Below, in pieces: positions 17,666 through 26,544 of a DNA stretch of 64,000 nucleotides (the stretch's first letter is position 1; every line of letters starts with the position of its first letter). The position numbers were made by a program, and so were the translations under genes. Below the pieces are notes generated by a model. That model was given only the letters and a program-made list of their open reading frames with translations, had not been told where the DNA came from and searched no databases. The stretch comes from Sphingomonas sp. (GTDB lineage: Bacteria > Pseudomonadota > Alphaproteobacteria > Sphingomonadales > Sphingomonadaceae): positions 1 through 64,000 of the forward strand of contig JABDNH010000025.1 in the NCBI GenBank assembly GCA_013001055.1, given 5' to 3'.

Positions 17666-18369
17666 GCCTACTTCTTTCCCTCCTTCTCGCCGCGCAGGAT
17701 ACGCCGGTCGAAGTTCCGCGCGAAGTCCTGCGATGCGCCAGCGACAAGAGTGTGGACGCTGTCCTGTGCCGCGCCGTGATCGCGCAGGGCGAAGACCGCT
17801 ACGTCGACAGCGCCGAGGCTTTCGAGGAAGCTGCGGGCCTCGCGGCATCCGATCCCGACAAGGCCTCGCGCGCGCTTCTTGCCGGGGCCAACATGTGGCT
17901 CGCTGCGGGCGATGCTGAACGCGCCGGCGCGGCCATCGACAAGGCGCTTGCAATCGCCACGCTCGATAATGTGCAGCGCGGCTTTGCCCATCTCGACCGC
18001 GCCCGCGCCGCGCTGATGGCCGGCAACAACGCGATGGCCAGCGATCATCTCGAACGCGCCCGCGCCCTTGTGCCGGCCGATCCTTGGGTCTGGTATCTCG
18101 GGGCCGGCATTGCGCTGGAAAACGACGAACTGATTACCGCGCGCCAACAGATCGAGCAGGCGCTCGTGCTGGCACCCGATAGCGGCGATGTGCTGCTTCG
18201 CGCCGCCGCGATCGAGGCCGCCGCCGACAATCTGGATGGCGCCCGTGCGCACCTGCACAAGGTTCGCGACGTCGCCCCTGGCAGCGCCGCCGAACGCACC
18301 GCAATCCGCCTCTTGCAGTCATTGTCGGAACCTGCCGCCGCGCCCACGCCTTCTCCTGTCGAGGAGTGA
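17662..18369 (+). CDS. Tetratricopeptide-repeat-like secreted protein
   Basis: A 235-residue, alanine-rich helical protein. A short hydrophobic leader (MSLLLSLLLAAQ) is followed by helical hairpins with TPR character, for example ELITARQQIEQALVLAP and DNLDGARAHLHKVRDVAP. The start is a TTG overlapping the previous stop (ATTGA), and no better start lies nearby. Probably exported and used as a scaffold; no specific partner can be named. gloB follows 34 bases downstream. Confidence 0.72.
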   Translation: MSLLLSLLLAAQDTPVEVPREVLRCASDKSVDAVLCRAVIAQGEDRYVDSAEAFEEAAGLAASDPDKASRALLAGANMWLAAGDAERAGAAIDKALAIATLDNVQRGFAHLDRARAALMAGNNAMASDHLERARALVPADPWVWYLGAGIALENDELITARQQIEQALVLAPDSGDVLLRAAAIEAAADNLDGARAHLHKVRDVAPGSAAERTAIRLLQSLSEPAAAPTPSPVEE

Positions 18370-18403
18370 GGATGCGCTTTCCTTGCCCAAGGAGATCTGC
18401 GTG

Positions 18404-19117
18404 ATGGAAATAATCGCTGTCCCCGCCTTCAATGACAACTATCTGTGGCTGGTCAAAAGCGGCGATGATGTCGGCGTCGTCGACCCGGGCGATGGCGATG
18501 CCGTGCTGAAGGCGGCGGAAGAACGCGGCTGGACGATCACCCATATCCTCAACACGCACTGGCACCCCGATCACACGGGCGGCAATCTGAAGGTCAAGGA
18601 GGCCACCGGCTGCCAGGTCTGGGGCCCGGCGCCCGAGGCGGCCAAGATCCCCGGCATAGACCGCGAGCTCGATGAAGGCGACCGCATCACCTTCGGCGGC
18701 GAAGAAGCCGAAATCTGGCACATTCCGGGCCATACGCTCGGCCATATCGCCTACATCTTCCGGGGGCCCAACGTCGCCTTCGTCGGCGACACGATCTTCG
18801 CGATGGGGTGCGGCCGCGTCTTCGAAGGCACGATGGAGCAAATGCATGGAAGCCTGCAGCGCTTCGCCGACCTCCCCGACGACATGAAACTTTACTGCGC
18901 GCACGAATACACGCTCGCCAACGCGCGCTTCGCCGCGCACGCGATGCCACGCGATACAGCGATCGCGGACCGGCTCGCCGAAGTGTCCGACATGCGCGAG
19001 CGCAATGAGCGGACCGTGCCGACCACCGTCGCTGCCGAAAAGGCCACCAATCCCTTTCTGCGTGCCGCAACCGCAGCCGAGTTTGCCGCGTTCAGGAAAG
19101 ATAAAGATCGTTTCTGA
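18404..19117 (+). CDS. gloB: Hydroxyacylglutathione hydrolase (glyoxalase II)
   Basis: A 237-residue metallo-beta-lactamase-fold enzyme that hydrolyses S-lactoylglutathione, the second step of methylglyoxal detoxification. The binuclear metal site THWHPDHTGG, then IPGHTLGH, VGDTIF and the C-terminal glutathione-binding part with CAHEYTLANARFA and ERTVPTT are all present. The ATG at 18404 has AAGGAG (18389-18394) 9 bases upstream; the frame extends further upstream but overlaps the previous gene without need. Confidence 0.96.
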   Translation: MEIIAVPAFNDNYLWLVKSGDDVGVVDPGDGDAVLKAAEERGWTITHILNTHWHPDHTGGNLKVKEATGCQVWGPAPEAAKIPGIDRELDEGDRITFGGEEAEIWHIPGHTLGHIAYIFRGPNVAFVGDTIFAMGCGRVFEGTMEQMHGSLQRFADLPDDMKLYCAHEYTLANARFAAHAMPRDTAIADRLAEVSDMRERNERTVPTTVAAEKATNPFLRAATAAEFAAFRKDKDRF

Positions 19118-19153
19118 CACGAATTGGTCGGAGCGCTAAAAAGGGAGATAATG

Positions 19154-19576
19154 ATGCGACATGTGATTCTTTTCGCAATCCCGATCGCTTTGGCGGCATG
19201 TACCACCGACGATGGCTATCGCAGTGCGCAAGCCGAAGAAGCACGGGCCGAGGTACAGGAACGCCTCGTCGGATATACGCCCGCAGGTACGCGCAACTGT
19301 CTTCCGGGCCGAAGCCAGGCTTCGACGCGAGTATATGCCGACGGCACGATCCTCGTGCGCCAGGGCGGTAATCTCTACGGACAAAATCTCGGTCCGAGCT
19401 GCGCCAGCGCATCGGACGTCCATACCGCGCTCGTGACCGAAGGAACCTTCGGCAGCATGTGTTCGGGTACCATCGCCCGCGTGGTGGACAGCTCCACGGG
19501 CATGTTCCGGGGCAGCTGCTCGCTCGGCGAGTGGACCGAATATGAAAAGGTCGAGGACGCCGACGAGGCGAGCTAG
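19154..19576 (+). CDS. Small lipoprotein, unknown function
   Basis: A 140-residue predicted lipoprotein: MRHVILFAIPIALAACTTDD has a lipobox LAAC. The mature part has several cysteines (RNCLPG, GPSCAS, GSMCSG, RGSCSLG), suggesting disulfides in the periplasm. I chose the second of two tandem ATGs because it stands 6 bases after GGAG. Its end and the end of the convergent ligase gene lie in a perfect palindrome (19570-19586). Resembles a family of short sphingomonad lipoproteins, but I cannot assign a role. Confidence 0.78.
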   Translation: MRHVILFAIPIALAACTTDDGYRSAQAEEARAEVQERLVGYTPAGTRNCLPGRSQASTRVYADGTILVRQGGNLYGQNLGPSCASASDVHTALVTEGTFGSMCSGTIARVVDSSTGMFRGSCSLGEWTEYEKVEDADEAS

Positions 19577-19579
19577 GAC

Positions 19580-21355
19580 CTAGCTCTTGTAGAGCTTCGA
19601 CAGACGCTCTTCGTAGATCGGCTTGATCTTGTGACGCCGAATGCTCTGTTTCGGCGTCATTAGTTCGTTGTCGACCGTGAAGGGTTCGTCGGCCACGATG
19701 AACCGGCGCACCTTCTCGATCACCGATAGATCGGCGTTGACCTTGTCGACTGCCCTGCCAAGCTCCTTGCGGATGGCCTCGGCATCGCCCTTGTGCGCAG
19801 CTTCGAGTTCCGGATCGGGCACCAGCACCGCAACGATGTAGGGACGGCGGTCGCCATAAACCATCGCCTGCGCGATCTCGCTTTGCAGCGTCAGAATACC
19901 CTCGACCCGCTGCGGCGACACATTGTCGCCCTTGTCGAGGATGATGAGGTCCTTCTTGCGATCGGTGATGACAATGCGGTTCTTCTCGTCGAGATGACCG
20001 ATGTCACCGGTATGCAGCCATTCGCCGTCAAGCACCTTTTCGGTATCATCCCTGTTGCGCCAGTAGCCCTCCATCACGAGTTCGCCGCGCACGCAGATTT
20101 CGCCATCGTCGGCGATCTTCACTTCGGTATTCTTGAGCGGCGGACCAACGGTGGACATCTTGATGCCCGCAGCCGGGCGATTGCAGCTGATCACGGGTCC
20201 GCTTTCGGTCTGGCCGTAGCCCTGCAGCACGGTGATGCCCATCGCCTGAAAGAAGAGGCCGACTTCGGTATTGAGCGGCGCCCCGCCCGACACCATCGCC
20301 TTCATCCGGCCGCCGAATTTTTTCTGCACCTTTTTGCGCAGCGTGAGTGACAGGATGCCGGTCATCGGCAGGTCGAGCAGCGAGGAGCGGCCCGCATAAC
20401 GCCTGGTCTCGATCCCCACTGCGCGTTTGAGCAGATATTCCGCCAACCCGCCTTGCTTTTCGATCTGCTTGAGCATTTTCTGGCGCAGCAACTCGAACAA
20501 TCGCGGCACCACGACCATCAGCGTCGGCTTGGTTTCCTCGATATTGGCGGCGAGCTTTTCGAGGCTTTGCGCGTAATAGATCTCTGCGCCCAGCGCGATT
20601 GGGAAATGTTGCCCGCCCGAATGCTCGTACGCATGGCTTGCCGGCAGGAAGGACAGGAAAACCTCCTCGTCCCAACCGAAATCGTTGGCGATGACATCGA
20701 TGCAGCCTTCGACATTGTGGAGGACCATCCCGTGGTGCTGCATCACCCCGCGCGGCGCGCCGCCGGTGCCCGAGGTGTAGATGATGCAGGCCAGGTCCCT
20801 GCGGCCGAATGCCTCGGCTTCCTGTTCGAACTTTTCGACATCGGAATCGCCGCCGACCAGATCTTCCCAAAGATGAAATTTGGCGATGTCGGGGGATTGG
20901 CCGCGGATGATGTCGTCGATCGAAATGATGTGGTGACATTCCGACGCGTACAGCACGGCGGGAAGCAGCGGCTCTGCCAACTTTTGGGTCGACACGATCA
21001 CCGCGCGCGCATCGCTATTGCCAAGGATATGTTGGTGATCGCGCGTCGTATTGGTGGTGTAGGTCGGTACGGTAACGCAGCCCGCGGCCATAATGGCCAG
21101 ATCGCCGATCAGCCATTCGGGCCGATTTTCGCTGACCAGCATGACGCGGTCACCCTTTTCGCACCCGATGTCGCGGAGCGATTGCGCCAGGCTTGCGACC
21201 TGCTGCGCGGCCTCTCGGTAGCTGATCGCTTCCCAGCTCTTGTCCTTCTTCGTCCACAAAAACGGCTTGTCGCCGAGTTGACGCGCCCGGGTGAAGAACA
21301 TCGTCACCAGGTTCGGGAAATGTTCGAGCTGTTTCTGGCCCTTGAACGGGTTCAT
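19580..21355 (-). CDS. Long-chain fatty acid--CoA ligase (AMP-binding)
   Basis: A 591-residue adenylate-forming enzyme that activates fatty acids to acyl-CoA. The P-loop-like motif YTSGTGGAPRGV, the A5 motif QGYGQTESGPV, the A7/A8 region LHTGDIGHLDEKNRIVITDR and the C-terminal lysine region (MTPKQSIRR) are intact. The form TSGTGGAPRGV rather than TSGTTGxPKGV marks the large FadD15-like branch. It begins inside the last codons of the gamma-glutamyltransferase gene (4-base overlap), so the two are translationally coupled. Confidence 0.92.
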   Translation of the reverse strand: MNPFKGQKQLEHFPNLVTMFFTRARQLGDKPFLWTKKDKSWEAISYREAAQQVASLAQSLRDIGCEKGDRVMLVSENRPEWLIGDLAIMAAGCVTVPTYTTNTTRDHQHILGNSDARAVIVSTQKLAEPLLPAVLYASECHHIISIDDIIRGQSPDIAKFHLWEDLVGGDSDVEKFEQEAEAFGRRDLACIIYTSGTGGAPRGVMQHHGMVLHNVEGCIDVIANDFGWDEEVFLSFLPASHAYEHSGGQHFPIALGAEIYYAQSLEKLAANIEETKPTLMVVVPRLFELLRQKMLKQIEKQGGLAEYLLKRAVGIETRRYAGRSSLLDLPMTGILSLTLRKKVQKKFGGRMKAMVSGGAPLNTEVGLFFQAMGITVLQGYGQTESGPVISCNRPAAGIKMSTVGPPLKNTEVKIADDGEICVRGELVMEGYWRNRDDTEKVLDGEWLHTGDIGHLDEKNRIVITDRKKDLIILDKGDNVSPQRVEGILTLQSEIAQAMVYGDRRPYIVAVLVPDPELEAAHKGDAEAIRKELGRAVDKVNADLSVIEKVRRFIVADEPFTVDNELMTPKQSIRRHKIKPIYEERLSKLYKS

Positions 21356-23070
21356 GGCGTTGCGTCTCCCTGCGTGCGCGGATCGAAGGCCGCAACCCAG
21401 CGACCGCCCACTTTCTGCACCGCATTGGCCTTGAATCGCGGGCCGACCGGGCGAACATTCTTGTGGCCCATGGCAACGAGCGCCGCCATCAATGCCTCAC
21501 TTCCGGGGGCCTCCTCCACCATGACATATGCACCGGGTGCATGCAGATTGGGCAGCGCCAGCGCGCCCTGCGCGGAAAGATTCCAGTCGATCACCGCGAT
21601 GATGTTCTTGGCGGTTTGCGTGATGATGGTCGCACCGCCAGCTGCACCGACGGCAAGGATTGCTTCTCCCGCAGGCGAAAAGACAATGGCGGGGCTCATC
21701 GAACTGCGCGGACGTTTCCCTCCTGCAGGAGCGTTGGCAGCCGGGCGGTCGGCATCGTCGGTCGGCGCGAAGCTGAAATCGGTCAGTTCGTTATTGAGAT
21801 AGTAGCCGTTGACCACCAGCCCCGATCCAAAGCCCGATTCGATGGTGGAGGTGAGCGACACGACATTGCCCTCATGGTCGGCCACCGCGAAATGGCTGGT
21901 GCCGGTTTCGGCGGGCTCGATGCCCGTACCGAGCGCCATGTTCGCGCCCGGCGGCGTGCCGGCACTTACCTGCGCCATCACCGTATCGGCAGCGATCAGG
22001 CCCGACCTCCCCGCAAGATAATCCTTGTCGATCAGGCCGGCCACCGGGACGGCGACGAAATCGGCATCGCCAAGGTAGCGGGCGCGATCGGCGTATGCGA
22101 GCCGGCTGGCTTCGGCAAACAGGTGCCAGCTCACCGGATCGTCCGGGCCCAAGGCGCCAAGATCGAAGCGTTCGAGCAGGCCCAGGATCTGCAGCACGGT
22201 TGTCGCCCCCGAAGAAGGCGGGCCCATCGAGCAAATGCGATGCGCGCGGTAGGTACTGCACACGGGCGGACGTTGCTTGGCCGCGTAGGCTTCGAAATCG
22301 GCCACGGCCAGGTCGGCCGGCGCCTTGGCATCTCCATTGACCGCAGCAATCACCGCTTGGGGATTCTGCCCGCGATAGAAGGCGTCAGGTCCCTCGGCCG
22401 CAATGCGTTCCAGAAATGCAGCAAGTGCGGGATTGGTCAGCCGCGTACCTGCGGGGAACGGCTTGCCCTCATCGTCTAGAAAAAGCGCGCGTCCGTTTTT
22501 GCTATAGAGAGCAATATTTCGCGACTCGCCGGCGGGTTCGTTGGCCGGGCGCTCGAAATAACCGGCCATCCGCCGGTTCATCGTAAAGCCGTCCCGCGCC
22601 AGCCTGATCGCAGGCTGGAACAAGGCGGACCATGGCAGCTTGCCGTGGCGGTCGTGCGCGAGCTTCATCATCGCCACGTTGCCTGGGACACCGACACTGC
22701 GTCCGCCAGGAACGACGTCGCGAAAATCTACTGGCCGCCCGTCTGCGCCAAGAAATAGATCGGGCCCGGCGGACAAAGGCGCGGTTTCGCGCCCGTCATA
22801 GGTGACGACGTTGCCCGATGCATCGGCCCGGACCATGAAGCCGCCCCCGCCAATCCCGCTGGACTGCGGTTCGACCACTGTCAGCGCCAACAGAACGGCG
22901 AGCGCCGCGTCGGTCGCGCTGCCGCCTTGTGCCAGCATTTCCTCGCCCGCTGCGGTTGCGCGCGGATCGGCGCTGGAGACGGCTCCCTGAACGGTGGTGG
23001 TGTCGGCCCGTGGTGGTGTCGCGCAGGAGGCGAGCAGCAGGGCGATGGCAGGTAGGATCGCGCTTTTCAT
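21352..23070 (-). CDS. ggt: Gamma-glutamyltransferase (lipoprotein)
   Basis: A 572-residue Ntn-hydrolase that cleaves gamma-glutamyl bonds, as in glutathione. It is made as one chain and splits itself at the catalytic Thr391 in GTSHFAVADHEGN; the substrate loop KRPRSSMSPAIVF and the end motif GGRWVAAFDPRTQG are present. The N-terminus MKSAILPAIALLLASC is a lipoprotein signal (lipobox LASC), so it is likely anchored to a membrane facing the periplasm. It lies 12 bases after pyrD on the same strand and overlaps the ligase gene by 4 bases. Confidence 0.94.
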   Translation of the reverse strand: MKSAILPAIALLLASCATPPRADTTTVQGAVSSADPRATAAGEEMLAQGGSATDAALAVLLALTVVEPQSSGIGGGGFMVRADASGNVVTYDGRETAPLSAGPDLFLGADGRPVDFRDVVPGGRSVGVPGNVAMMKLAHDRHGKLPWSALFQPAIRLARDGFTMNRRMAGYFERPANEPAGESRNIALYSKNGRALFLDDEGKPFPAGTRLTNPALAAFLERIAAEGPDAFYRGQNPQAVIAAVNGDAKAPADLAVADFEAYAAKQRPPVCSTYRAHRICSMGPPSSGATTVLQILGLLERFDLGALGPDDPVSWHLFAEASRLAYADRARYLGDADFVAVPVAGLIDKDYLAGRSGLIAADTVMAQVSAGTPPGANMALGTGIEPAETGTSHFAVADHEGNVVSLTSTIESGFGSGLVVNGYYLNNELTDFSFAPTDDADRPAANAPAGGKRPRSSMSPAIVFSPAGEAILAVGAAGGATIITQTAKNIIAVIDWNLSAQGALALPNLHAPGAYVMVEEAPGSEALMAALVAMGHKNVRPVGPRFKANAVQKVGGRWVAAFDPRTQGDATP

Positions 23071-23082
23071 AAGCTGCGAGGG

Positions 23083-24117
23083 CTACCCGCTTCCGATCCA
23101 ATCGGCAATATCGGTAACGTCTTCTTCGCGCATGCGCTGGGCCAGGTCACCCGCGATCCGCATGGCAAGCCCCGGCCCCTGATAGACCAGCGCGGAATAT
23201 AGCTGGAGAAGGCTGGCGCCGGCACGAATACGCGCCTCGGCATCAGCGCCGCTTTCGATGCCGCCCGCCGCAATCAGCGGAATCTCGCCGCCCGAGGCCG
23301 AACGGAATGCCCGCAATGCCGCCAAGGCCTTGCGCCCCAGAGGACGCCCCGACAGCCCGCCCGCTTCGCTGCGATATCTTGAGCGCAGGTTATCGGGCCG
23401 GTCGATCGTCGTGTTCGCGACAATGAGTGCATCGATGCCTTGATCGATCGCCACCTTGGCGATGCGATCGGGATCATCGTCTTGCAGGTCGGGCGCGACT
23501 TTCAGGAAGACCGGCGTCGCCGCATCGCCGCGCGCTTCGCGCACCGCCTGCAACAGATCCTTGAGCGCGCTTTCGTCCTGCAATTGCCGGAGACCCGGCG
23601 TGTTGGGCGAAGAGATGTTGATGGTAAGGTAATCAGCCAGCCCACCCATCTGCTGCACGCCGAGCACATAGTCCGCGACGCGGTCCTCGCTGTCCTTGTT
23701 CGCACCGATATTGATGCCGACGATGCCGCGTTTGCGCACGCGCATCTGCAGGCGCTGCGCCGCTTCCACCTGCCCGCCATTGTTGAAGCCCATGCGATTG
23801 ATGACTGCGCGATCTTCCACCAGCCGGAACAGGCGCGGCTTGGGATTGCCTGCCTGCGGGCGCGGGGTGATTGTCCCGACTTCGACAAAGCCAAATCCGA
23901 GCCCCAGCATTTCGGAATGAACTTCGGCGTCCTTGTCGAAACCGGCAGCGAGTCCGACGGGAGAAGGAAAATGCAAGCCGGCGACCGTTTGGCCCAGGCG
24001 CTTCGCAAAGTCCGGGATCGGCCGGTCAGGCACGCGCTTCAAGGCTCCGATGGTGAGGCGATGCGCCTGTTCGGCGTCGAGGCGAAAGATGAATGGCTTG
24101 GCGAGATTGTACAACAT
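23083..24117 (-). CDS. pyrD: Dihydroorotate dehydrogenase (quinone), class 2
   Basis: A 344-residue FMN enzyme of the inner membrane that oxidises dihydroorotate to orotate with quinone as acceptor, the fourth step of pyrimidine synthesis. The N-terminal amphipathic extension (MLYNLAKPFIFRLDAEQAH) that docks to the membrane marks class 2, and the catalytic serine lies in INISSPNTPGLR. FMN-binding parts FPSPVGLAAGFDKD and LIAAGGIESGADA are intact. Divergent from the DUF885 gene with about 100 bases between. Confidence 0.95.
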   Translation of the reverse strand: MLYNLAKPFIFRLDAEQAHRLTIGALKRVPDRPIPDFAKRLGQTVAGLHFPSPVGLAAGFDKDAEVHSEMLGLGFGFVEVGTITPRPQAGNPKPRLFRLVEDRAVINRMGFNNGGQVEAAQRLQMRVRKRGIVGINIGANKDSEDRVADYVLGVQQMGGLADYLTINISSPNTPGLRQLQDESALKDLLQAVREARGDAATPVFLKVAPDLQDDDPDRIAKVAIDQGIDALIVANTTIDRPDNLRSRYRSEAGGLSGRPLGRKALAALRAFRSASGGEIPLIAAGGIESGADAEARIRAGASLLQLYSALVYQGPGLAMRIAGDLAQRMREEDVTDIADWIGSG

Positions 24118-24219
24118 CGCCGCCGTGCCTAGCGCAGACGGAACAAGCTTTCATCGAAAATAATTGAACAATCGATGTCGGCGCGCCACCGTCGCGCGCA
24201 AATGCAAACAGGAGATATC

Positions 24220-26091
24220 ATGACCCGCATCGCCCTGCTCGCCACGGCCAGCGCACTCGTCGCCGCCTGCACACCCGAAGCTGCGCCCGTGCAGAGCGCA
24301 AACGCCGCCGCCACACAGGCCACAGCGCCCGAGGTCGCCGCCAACGCCGAACTTGCGCAACTCTTCGAAGCCTATGACCAGGCCAGCCTCGCGCTAGCGC
24401 CGCAAGCCAAGGCCTATCGCGGGATCATCGATGAAGATTACGGCACTTGGGGCGATGTCAGCGAAGCCAATGACGATCGCTACCTCGAGCTGATGCGCCA
24501 GACCGCTGCCGCGATGAAGGAAAGCTTCGATCCCGCTACGCTGAACGAGCAGGACCGCATCAGTTACGAACTTTTCCTGCGCAACCTCGCCATGGAAGAG
24601 CGCCTCGAACCCTTCGACCGGCACACATTCCTGTTCAACCAGATGTTCGGCCAGCATTCGGGCATCCCGGCATTCCTCATCAACATCCACCGCGTCGGGG
24701 AGGTCGATCACGCTGAGGCCTATATCAGCCGCATCGCCGACATCGGACGCGCCATGCCCGAACTGACCGAGCAATCGCGCGCCCGCGCACGGCTCGGCAT
24801 CATGCCGCCCAAGTGGGTCTATCCCTATGTCATCAGCGATATCGACAACCTGCTCAACGCGGGCCGGCAGAACGCCATCCTTACCGATTTCCGCGACAAG
24901 GTTGGCAAGCTCGATCTGAGCAACGCCAAACGTGCAGAGCTGAATGCACGCGCCGTCGAGGCGTGGGAAAATCACGCTGCGCCCGCTTATCTCGCGCTGC
25001 GCGAGGAAATGGTCGCGCAGCAGGCCAACGCGCCAACCGACGACGGCGTGTGGCGCCTGCCCAACGGTGCAGCATATTACGCCGCCAGGCTGGCGCAGTA
25101 CACCAACACCGACCTCTCGCCCGACGAGATCCACCAGATCGGCCTCGATAATGTCGAACGTATCCACAACCAGATGCGCGCGATCATGGAGCAGGTCGGG
25201 TTTGATGGCACGCTGCAGGAATTCTTCGTCTACACCCGCAACGGCGAGCAGTTCTTCGCCAAGAGCCGCGAGGAATATCTTGCCAAGGCCAATGCGGTAA
25301 TCGCCGAGATGGACAAGGCGCTGCCGCGATATTTCGGCGTGCTCCCCCAGGACCCGGTCGTCGTGAAGCCCGTCGAAGCCTTCCGCGAGAAATCGGCGGG
25401 CAAGGCCTTCTACCAGTCGCCCGCGCCTGATGGCTCGCGCCCCGGCACCTATTACGTCAACCTGTATGACCTCAATGCGATGAGCCTCAACGAGCTCGAA
25501 GCGCTCGCTTACCACGAAGCTTCGCCCGGTCATCACCTCCAGCGCTCGATCCAGACCGGCCTCGACGGCTTGCCTGCCTTCCGCCGCTTTGGCGGGCAGA
25601 CTGCCTACACCGAAGGCTGGGGCCTCTATTCGGAAGAGCTCGGCAAGGACATGGGGTTCTACACCGATCCCTATTCGGACTTTGGCCGGCTCGGCATGGA
25701 ACTGTGGCGCGCCGCGCGCCTCGTCGTCGACACCGGCATCCACCACAAGCGCTGGAGCCGCGAGGAAGCAATCCAGTATCTTACCCAGAACACGCCCAAT
25801 CCCGACGGCGATATCCGCAAGGCGATCGAGCGCTATATCGTCTATCCGGGCCAGGCCACCGCCTACATGATCGGCAAGCTGAAGATCATGGAGCTGCGGC
25901 GCCACGCGATGGACGAGCTTGGCGACGATTTCGACTGGCGCGAGTTCCACGATGAAGTCCTGACCCCGGGTCCTGTGCCGCTCGACATGCTCGACGCCAA
26001 CATCCGCAGCTGGGTCGAGCGCAAAAAGCGATGGCCGACGCCACGAGGGACGCCAGCTAAGAACGACTCGCAGAAGCCGCGAATCGGTTGA
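24220..26091 (+). CDS. DUF885 family lipoprotein (putative metallopeptidase)
   Basis: A 623-residue protein with a lipoprotein signal (MTRIALLATASALVAAC) and the DUF885 signature YHEASPGHHLQ (near residue 430), a gluzincin-like HExxxGHH zinc site; the second-shell region AYTEGWGLYSEELG is also typical. Members are thought to be metallopeptidases acting outside the cytoplasm. ATG at 24220 follows AGGAG (24210-24214) by 5 bases; a start 45 bases upstream has no such site. The stop lies 22 bases before the Rrf2 gene. Confidence 0.9.
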   Translation: MTRIALLATASALVAACTPEAAPVQSANAAATQATAPEVAANAELAQLFEAYDQASLALAPQAKAYRGIIDEDYGTWGDVSEANDDRYLELMRQTAAAMKESFDPATLNEQDRISYELFLRNLAMEERLEPFDRHTFLFNQMFGQHSGIPAFLINIHRVGEVDHAEAYISRIADIGRAMPELTEQSRARARLGIMPPKWVYPYVISDIDNLLNAGRQNAILTDFRDKVGKLDLSNAKRAELNARAVEAWENHAAPAYLALREEMVAQQANAPTDDGVWRLPNGAAYYAARLAQYTNTDLSPDEIHQIGLDNVERIHNQMRAIMEQVGFDGTLQEFFVYTRNGEQFFAKSREEYLAKANAVIAEMDKALPRYFGVLPQDPVVVKPVEAFREKSAGKAFYQSPAPDGSRPGTYYVNLYDLNAMSLNELEALAYHEASPGHHLQRSIQTGLDGLPAFRRFGGQTAYTEGWGLYSEELGKDMGFYTDPYSDFGRLGMELWRAARLVVDTGIHHKRWSREEAIQYLTQNTPNPDGDIRKAIERYIVYPGQATAYMIGKLKIMELRRHAMDELGDDFDWREFHDEVLTPGPVPLDMLDANIRSWVERKKRWPTPRGTPAKNDSQKPRIG

Positions 26092-26112
26092 TTCCCGCGA
26101 AAAGAGGCCTAC

Positions 26113-26147
26113 ATGGCAAATCGGAATGAAACAGTCCGATTTGCCAT
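26113..26147. promoter_or_regulatory. Near-perfect 35-bp dyad, predicted IscR-type operator of the SUF operon
   Basis: ATGGCAAATCGGA (26113-26125) and TCCGATTTGCCAT (26135-26147) are exact inverted copies around a 9-base centre ATGAAACAG, itself partly symmetric (TG/CA). The central 13 bases GAATGAAACAGTC fit the IscR type 1 core GACT-RWWWY-AGTC at 12 of 13 positions. It covers the first codons of the Rrf2 regulator. As RNA the same sequence would form a 13-bp hairpin that buries the first AUG, so control of translation is an alternative. Confidence 0.65.
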
Positions 26148-26544
26148 GCGCCTGACGCACCTTGCCGACTATGCCGTCGTCATGATGAGCGCCGCCGCCC
26201 GCCGCGAGGAGGGGGAGCGCCTGTCCGCGACCGTATTGGCCGAGGAGACCGGCGTGCCGCTGCCGACCGCGCAAAAACTGATGCAGTCGCTCGGCAAAGC
26301 CGGCTTGCTCAAAGGCCAGCGCGGTGCAGGTGGCGGCTATGTGCTCGCCCGCCCGGTGACCGAGATCAGCCTTGCCGACATCGTCGAGGCGGTCGAAGGC
26401 CCGATCGCGCTCACCCAGTGCAGCGAAGGCGTATCGGATTGTGCATTAGACGCCATGTGCCGGGTCAAGCCGCACATGGGCATCATCGGCGAAAAAGTAC
26501 GCGGCGCGCTTGGCGCCGTCAGCCTGCAGGAATTGAGTAAGTGA
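26113..26544 (+). CDS. Rrf2-family Fe-S regulator of the SUF operon
   Basis: A winged-helix Rrf2 protein (143 residues from this start) of the SUF-regulator/IscR group. After [18 protein letters not shown] come the recognition helix region [17 protein letters not shown] and the wing [14 protein letters not shown]. Three cysteines in the loop ([20 protein letters not shown]) fit ligation of an Fe-S cluster, so DNA binding should depend on cluster status. ATG 26113 has AAAGAGG 5 bases upstream; the ATG at 26146 starts at the residue where the family usually begins (132 residues) but lacks a ribosome-binding site. Its stop overlaps the GTG of sufB. Confidence 0.92.
   Translation: MANRNETVRFAMRLTHLADYAVVMMSAAARREEGERLSATVLAEETGVPLPTAQKLMQSLGKAGLLKGQRGAGGGYVLARPVTEISLADIVEAVEGPIALTQCSEGVSDCALDAMCRVKPHMGIIGEKVRGALGAVSLQELSK

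Noticed and set aside
24394-26274. Open frame of 626 codons on the minus strand opposite the DUF885 gene
   Set aside because: Frames of this length arise opposite GC-rich genes because of third-position bias; no domain, and it also covers the rrf2 upstream region.
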